Assembly: GCF_020740535.1 (NCBI RefSeq)
Contig: NZ_CP082362.1
Span: 3,160,501 to 3,224,500 of the forward strand
DNA from: Streptomyces profundus
Lineage (GTDB): Bacteria > Actinomycetota > Actinomycetes > Streptomycetales > Streptomycetaceae
Reading direction: 5' to 3'
DNA length: 64,000 nucleotides
Positions within the stretch are counted from its first letter, which is position 1. The number at the start of each line of letters is the position of its first letter. This document shows, piece by piece, positions 61,316 to 64,000 of this stretch. The notes under the pieces are model-generated. The model made no database searches, was not told the DNA's origin, and saw nothing but the letters and a program-made list of their open reading frames with translations. Both the position numbers and the translations under genes were made by a program.

Positions 61316-63150
61316 GATCCATCGCCTCCCATATCGTCACGATCGCCGACCGCGCTGTCGCCGGCGGCACTCCTGCCCAGGCGGGTGCCCTGCTGTAGGG
61401 CACTCCACCGGGCGTCGGCCTCCTCGGGACTCCGCTCGGCCGCGGGGGCGCTGCGCGCAGGCCGCGCGGCCCGAGCCACCCGCCGCCGCCGACTCGGCAA
61501 CCCCACCCCCCGCCCAACCCCGACCACGGCGCCCTCCCCGGACGGGGTTGGCGGACCAACCGAGCCCTGGCCGGGCGGGGTTGGCTGGTCAGAGGCGGCA
61601 GAGCCCTGGCCGGGCCCGGGCACCGGGTCAGAGGCAGCGGAGCCCTCCCCCGACGCGGTAGCGGCGGTGGACTGCCCAGGCCCAGGCACTGGATCAATGG
61701 AGCCCCCGGCCCCGGGGCCCTGGCCCCGCCGAATCCCCGGATCAGGAGCAACAGCGGCCTGCCCGGGGCGAGAAGCAACGGCCGCCCCCGTCGCCCCATC
61801 GGCGCTCGCGCCCCGCTCGGGGCGGGACGCCGGATCGGTGGGCTGCCCAACTCCCCTGACGGGGCCGGCCTCCACGCCCGCTTCGGCGTCCTCAGGCACC
61901 TGCGCGACCACACCAGCGGAGCCCTCCCCCGGCCGGGAGGCCGCGCCAGCGGACACAGCACCCGGGTCCTCCGTGATATCCAAAATCCCAGGCCCCGTCC
62001 CGAGGGCGCCCACCGCCGCGGCGGCCGGCCCTCGGGGCGCGACTTCCCGCCCGGAGGGCACCGCGACCTCCCGCCGGGAGGGCACCGGTTCGGGGGCCAG
62101 GACGGAGAGGGTGTGGTCGTCCTCGATGGCCGTCAGGACGTCCGCCGGGACGCGCAGCATCGCGCGGATGCCGCCGTAGGGGGACGGCTCCACATGACAG
62201 GTGAATCCGTACTGTCCCGCGAGTCGGCCGACCACGGCGAAGCCGGCCTGTGGCGGGTTGCCCAACTCCGTGAGCAGCACACCGTCCGGGCTGGTCAGCA
62301 GCCTGCGGGCACGGGCCAGCGTGTCGTCGTCCATGCCGACGCCGGCGTCGTCGATCACCACGAACACGCTTCCGCCGCCGCCCTGTTGGAGGGTGACGGG
62401 GACCTCGGTCTCCGGATGCGAGTAGGCCGTGGCGTTGGCCAGCAGCTCCGCGAGCGAGATGGCCAGCGGTTCCGCCGCGCGCGCCACCACGCCGGTGCGT
62501 GGTTCGCGCAGGTGGTTGGCCACCTTGACGCGTGCGTAGCCCGGCACCCTGGACTGCGCGCCTCGGACGATCTCGGCGAGCGGCGAGTCCGTGCGGGCGA
62601 GCCCCGGCCAGGCCTCGCAGAGCACCGCCGTGGCCTGAATCCGACGGAGCGCCAACTCGTTGCGGAAGTCGAGCTCCAACAGCCGGGGGTCGTCGTACTC
62701 GTGCTGGAGGTCGTGGAGCAGGCTCTGGATCTGGTAGAGCAGCGACTGCACCTTGGCGGTGGCGCCGCGCATCGCGGCGCGGGCCGCTGCGTCCACCCGT
62801 TCCCGTTCCTCCACGACCGCGGCCAACACGGCGTCCAGCGCCTCGTCGAGCGCGCGGACCTCGTCGGGGCCCATCTCCGTGGCGCGGGGCGGGGCGGGGA
62901 CCGGCGCGTTCGGGTGGTTGAGCGCCAGCGCCGCCGCCGGGATGCGGTCCTCGGCCAGCCGCCGCAGCTCGGCGGTGACGGCGGCCAGCCGCCGGACGGC
63001 GATCCGTTCCCCCGTCCCCGCCGTCGCGACCCGCGCCTCCATGGCGCGCAGCCGCTCCGCGTCCCGACGGCGCAGCCACAGCGCGCAGCCGACCGCGCCC
63101 AGCGCGGCCGTCGCCGCCAGGAGCACCACGGCAAGCGCAGCGTTGGTCAT
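61312..63150 (-). CDS. Conservon sensor histidine kinase (CvnA-like)
   Basis: The 612-residue protein has one N-terminal membrane segment (VVLLAATAALGAVGCALWL), a coiled region and a GHKL ATPase domain (LAELLANATAYSHPETEV, VIDDAGVGMDDDTLARA). A long disordered Pro/Gly/Ala-rich C-terminus follows. The usual extracellular nitrate/sulphate-type sensor seen in many CvnA proteins is missing. It is the first gene of the conservon. Confidence 0.9.
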   Translation of the reverse strand: MTNAALAVVLLAATAALGAVGCALWLRRRDAERLRAMEARVATAGTGERIAVRRLAAVTAELRRLAEDRIPAAALALNHPNAPVPAPPRATEMGPDEVRALDEALDAVLAAVVEERERVDAAARAAMRGATAKVQSLLYQIQSLLHDLQHEYDDPRLLELDFRNELALRRIQATAVLCEAWPGLARTDSPLAEIVRGAQSRVPGYARVKVANHLREPRTGVVARAAEPLAISLAELLANATAYSHPETEVPVTLQQGGGGSVFVVIDDAGVGMDDDTLARARRLLTSPDGVLLTELGNPPQAGFAVVGRLAGQYGFTCHVEPSPYGGIRAMLRVPADVLTAIEDDHTLSVLAPEPVPSRREVAVPSGREVAPRGPAAAAVGALGTGPGILDITEDPGAVSAGAASRPGEGSAGVVAQVPEDAEAGVEAGPVRGVGQPTDPASRPERGASADGATGAAVASRPGQAAVAPDPGIRRGQGPGAGGSIDPVPGPGQSTAATASGEGSAASDPVPGPGQGSAASDQPTPPGQGSVGPPTPSGEGAVVGVGRGVGLPSRRRRVARAARPARSAPAAERSPEEADARWSALQQGTRLGRSAAGDSAVGDRDDMGGDGS

Positions 63151-63173
63151 GACTCCCCCGTCGTGATCCCGCC

Positions 63174-64000
63174 TTATGCTTCCAACTCGTCTGCCAGCGT
63201 CGCGACTTCCGTCATGAGCTGAAGAATTCCGGGCCGCTCGGCGGCGCCGTCGAGGTGACGGTACTCGGTACCGATGGTCACCACCAGCCGCTCAGGCAAC
63301 TCCAGTTCCGGAAAGGTTCCCTCCGCTATCACCCGGCGCGCGGCCTCCGCCGCGGGCACTCCGGCGGCGTGCGACGCATGGGCACGCTCCCGCAGATGTT
63401 CGAGATAGCCGATGTGCCCCCGCACCCCGGCCCGGTCGAGAACCGGCCCGTGTCCGGGGACGAAGATCTCCGCGCCGGTGTCCAACACCCGCTCGACGGC
63501 GGCGATCACGTTGCCGAGCGGCCCGACCCAGTGCACCGGGTGGTCACCCGGCTGTTCGGGCGTCGAGGCGAAGACCACGTCCCCCGTGAACACCGTGCGC
63601 TGCGCCGGCAGATGGACGATCAGATCGCCGGCGGTGTGCGCGGGGGGCAGGGACGAGAGCCGCACCGGATACTCCCCGACCGACAGTTCGAGCTCGCCCG
63701 TGAAGTAGGTGGCCGGCCGCACGGGTTCGGTCTCCGACCAGTCGAACACGCCGAGGTGGCGCCGCAGATACGCGCCCAGTGGGGTGGCCGGATCGCTGCC
63801 GTTGACCAGCGCGTGCTGCTGTCGCGGCGACGGCTCGAAACACATCTGCTCGCGCGCCTCGTGGCTGGTGATGATCTCGGCGTCGGGCACCACCCCAGCG
63901 CCCCAGAAGTGGTCGCCGTTGGCATGGGTGACGACGACCCGGTCGATCGCCACCCCCTCGGGCAGCAGGGCCAGGCTCCGGTCGAGGAACGCCCGGGCGA
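63174..64000 (-). CDS. Metallo-beta-lactamase-fold hydrolase (5' end outside window)
   Basis: About 275 C-terminal residues are visible and the N-terminus lies beyond the right edge. The metal motif reads THANGDHFWG (HxNxDH instead of HxHxDH), with later metal ligands in HTAGD, FTGDVVF and PGHGP. One zinc ligand is therefore an Asn, which occurs in some subgroups. The substrate is unknown. It lies 23 nt upstream of the conservon kinase on the same strand. Confidence 0.85.
   Translation of the reverse strand, partial: ARAFLDRSLALLPEGVAIDRVVVTHANGDHFWGAGVVPDAEIITSHEAREQMCFEPSPRQQHALVNGSDPATPLGAYLRRHLGVFDWSETEPVRPATYFTGELELSVGEYPVRLSSLPPAHTAGDLIVHLPAQRTVFTGDVVFASTPEQPGDHPVHWVGPLGNVIAAVERVLDTGAEIFVPGHGPVLDRAGVRGHIGYLEHLRERAHASHAAGVPAAEAARRVIAEGTFPELELPERLVVTIGTEYRHLDGAAERPGILQLMTEVATLADELEA

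Noticed and set aside
60534..61961. 475-codon frame spanning the conservon genes
   Set aside because: Only its last 118 codons (DUF742) are real; the rest is a shadow of the roadblock and kinase genes.
1..64000. tRNA, rRNA, transposase, integrase or attachment sites
   Set aside because: None recognised by eye on either strand; the excisionase-like HTH gene has no integrase beside it.

Overview
The window is about 73% GC with dense, often 4-nt-overlapping operons, GTG/TTG starts, a SARP regulator, a conservon (cvn operon), Crp/TetR/ECF41 regulators and two biosynthetic gene clusters. This points to a Streptomyces or a close relative. All calls come from reading translations and motifs; no database search was run.

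Region 1 (1-14.8 kb) is a candidate radical-SAM RiPP cluster. A rightward operon starts with a 41-residue acidic precursor-like peptide (4868-4993). It continues with a prolyl-oligopeptidase-type protease, a GT1-type glycosyltransferase, two paralogous proteins of unknown function flanking a radical SAM enzyme, and an MFS exporter. A leftward operon carries a second radical SAM enzyme, a haem-oxygenase-like diiron protein, an 84-residue small protein and a class III cyclase/AAA ATPase regulator that runs off the left edge. A SARP/AfsR-type regulator closes the cluster.

Region 2 (14.9-18.3 kb) holds a PIN-toxin remnant, two unknown proteins and a WXG100-like pair of putative type VII secretion substrates. 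Region 3 (18.6-24.8 kb) is an operon with a CMD/alkylhydroperoxidase-fold protein, an Fe-siderophore-type ABC transporter and a large flavoprotein, ended by a strong hairpin. Region 4 (24.8-42.4 kb) is a mixed tract. It has decayed GNAT and HAD genes, HTH regulators, NUDIX proteins, a divergent two-component pair, and a Crp/Fnr regulator followed by a nucleotide-cyclase-like gene and a Pycsar-type membrane effector. It also has an FMN reductase, a TetR with a clear operator, and a ~1 kb tract without convincing genes.

Region 5 (42.4-58.8 kb) is a meroterpenoid cluster. It encodes THN synthase, a MomA-like cupin, a DegT aminotransferase, two methyltransferases, an ABBA prenyltransferase and IPP isomerase. 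It also encodes a CreE/CreD-like nitrous-acid pair and an AMP-ligase that could be the diazotase. The likely logic is THN to flaviolin to aminoflaviolin, then diazotisation with nitrite made from aspartate and removal or use of the diazo group, with methylation and prenylation. This resembles furaquinocin-type pathways. An ECF41 sigma factor, DoxX and WrbA-like quinone reductase sit inside it.

Region 6 (58.7-63.2 kb) is a complete conservon (histidine kinase, roadblock protein, DUF742, GTPase, P450), followed by a partial metallo-beta-lactamase-fold gene at the right edge.
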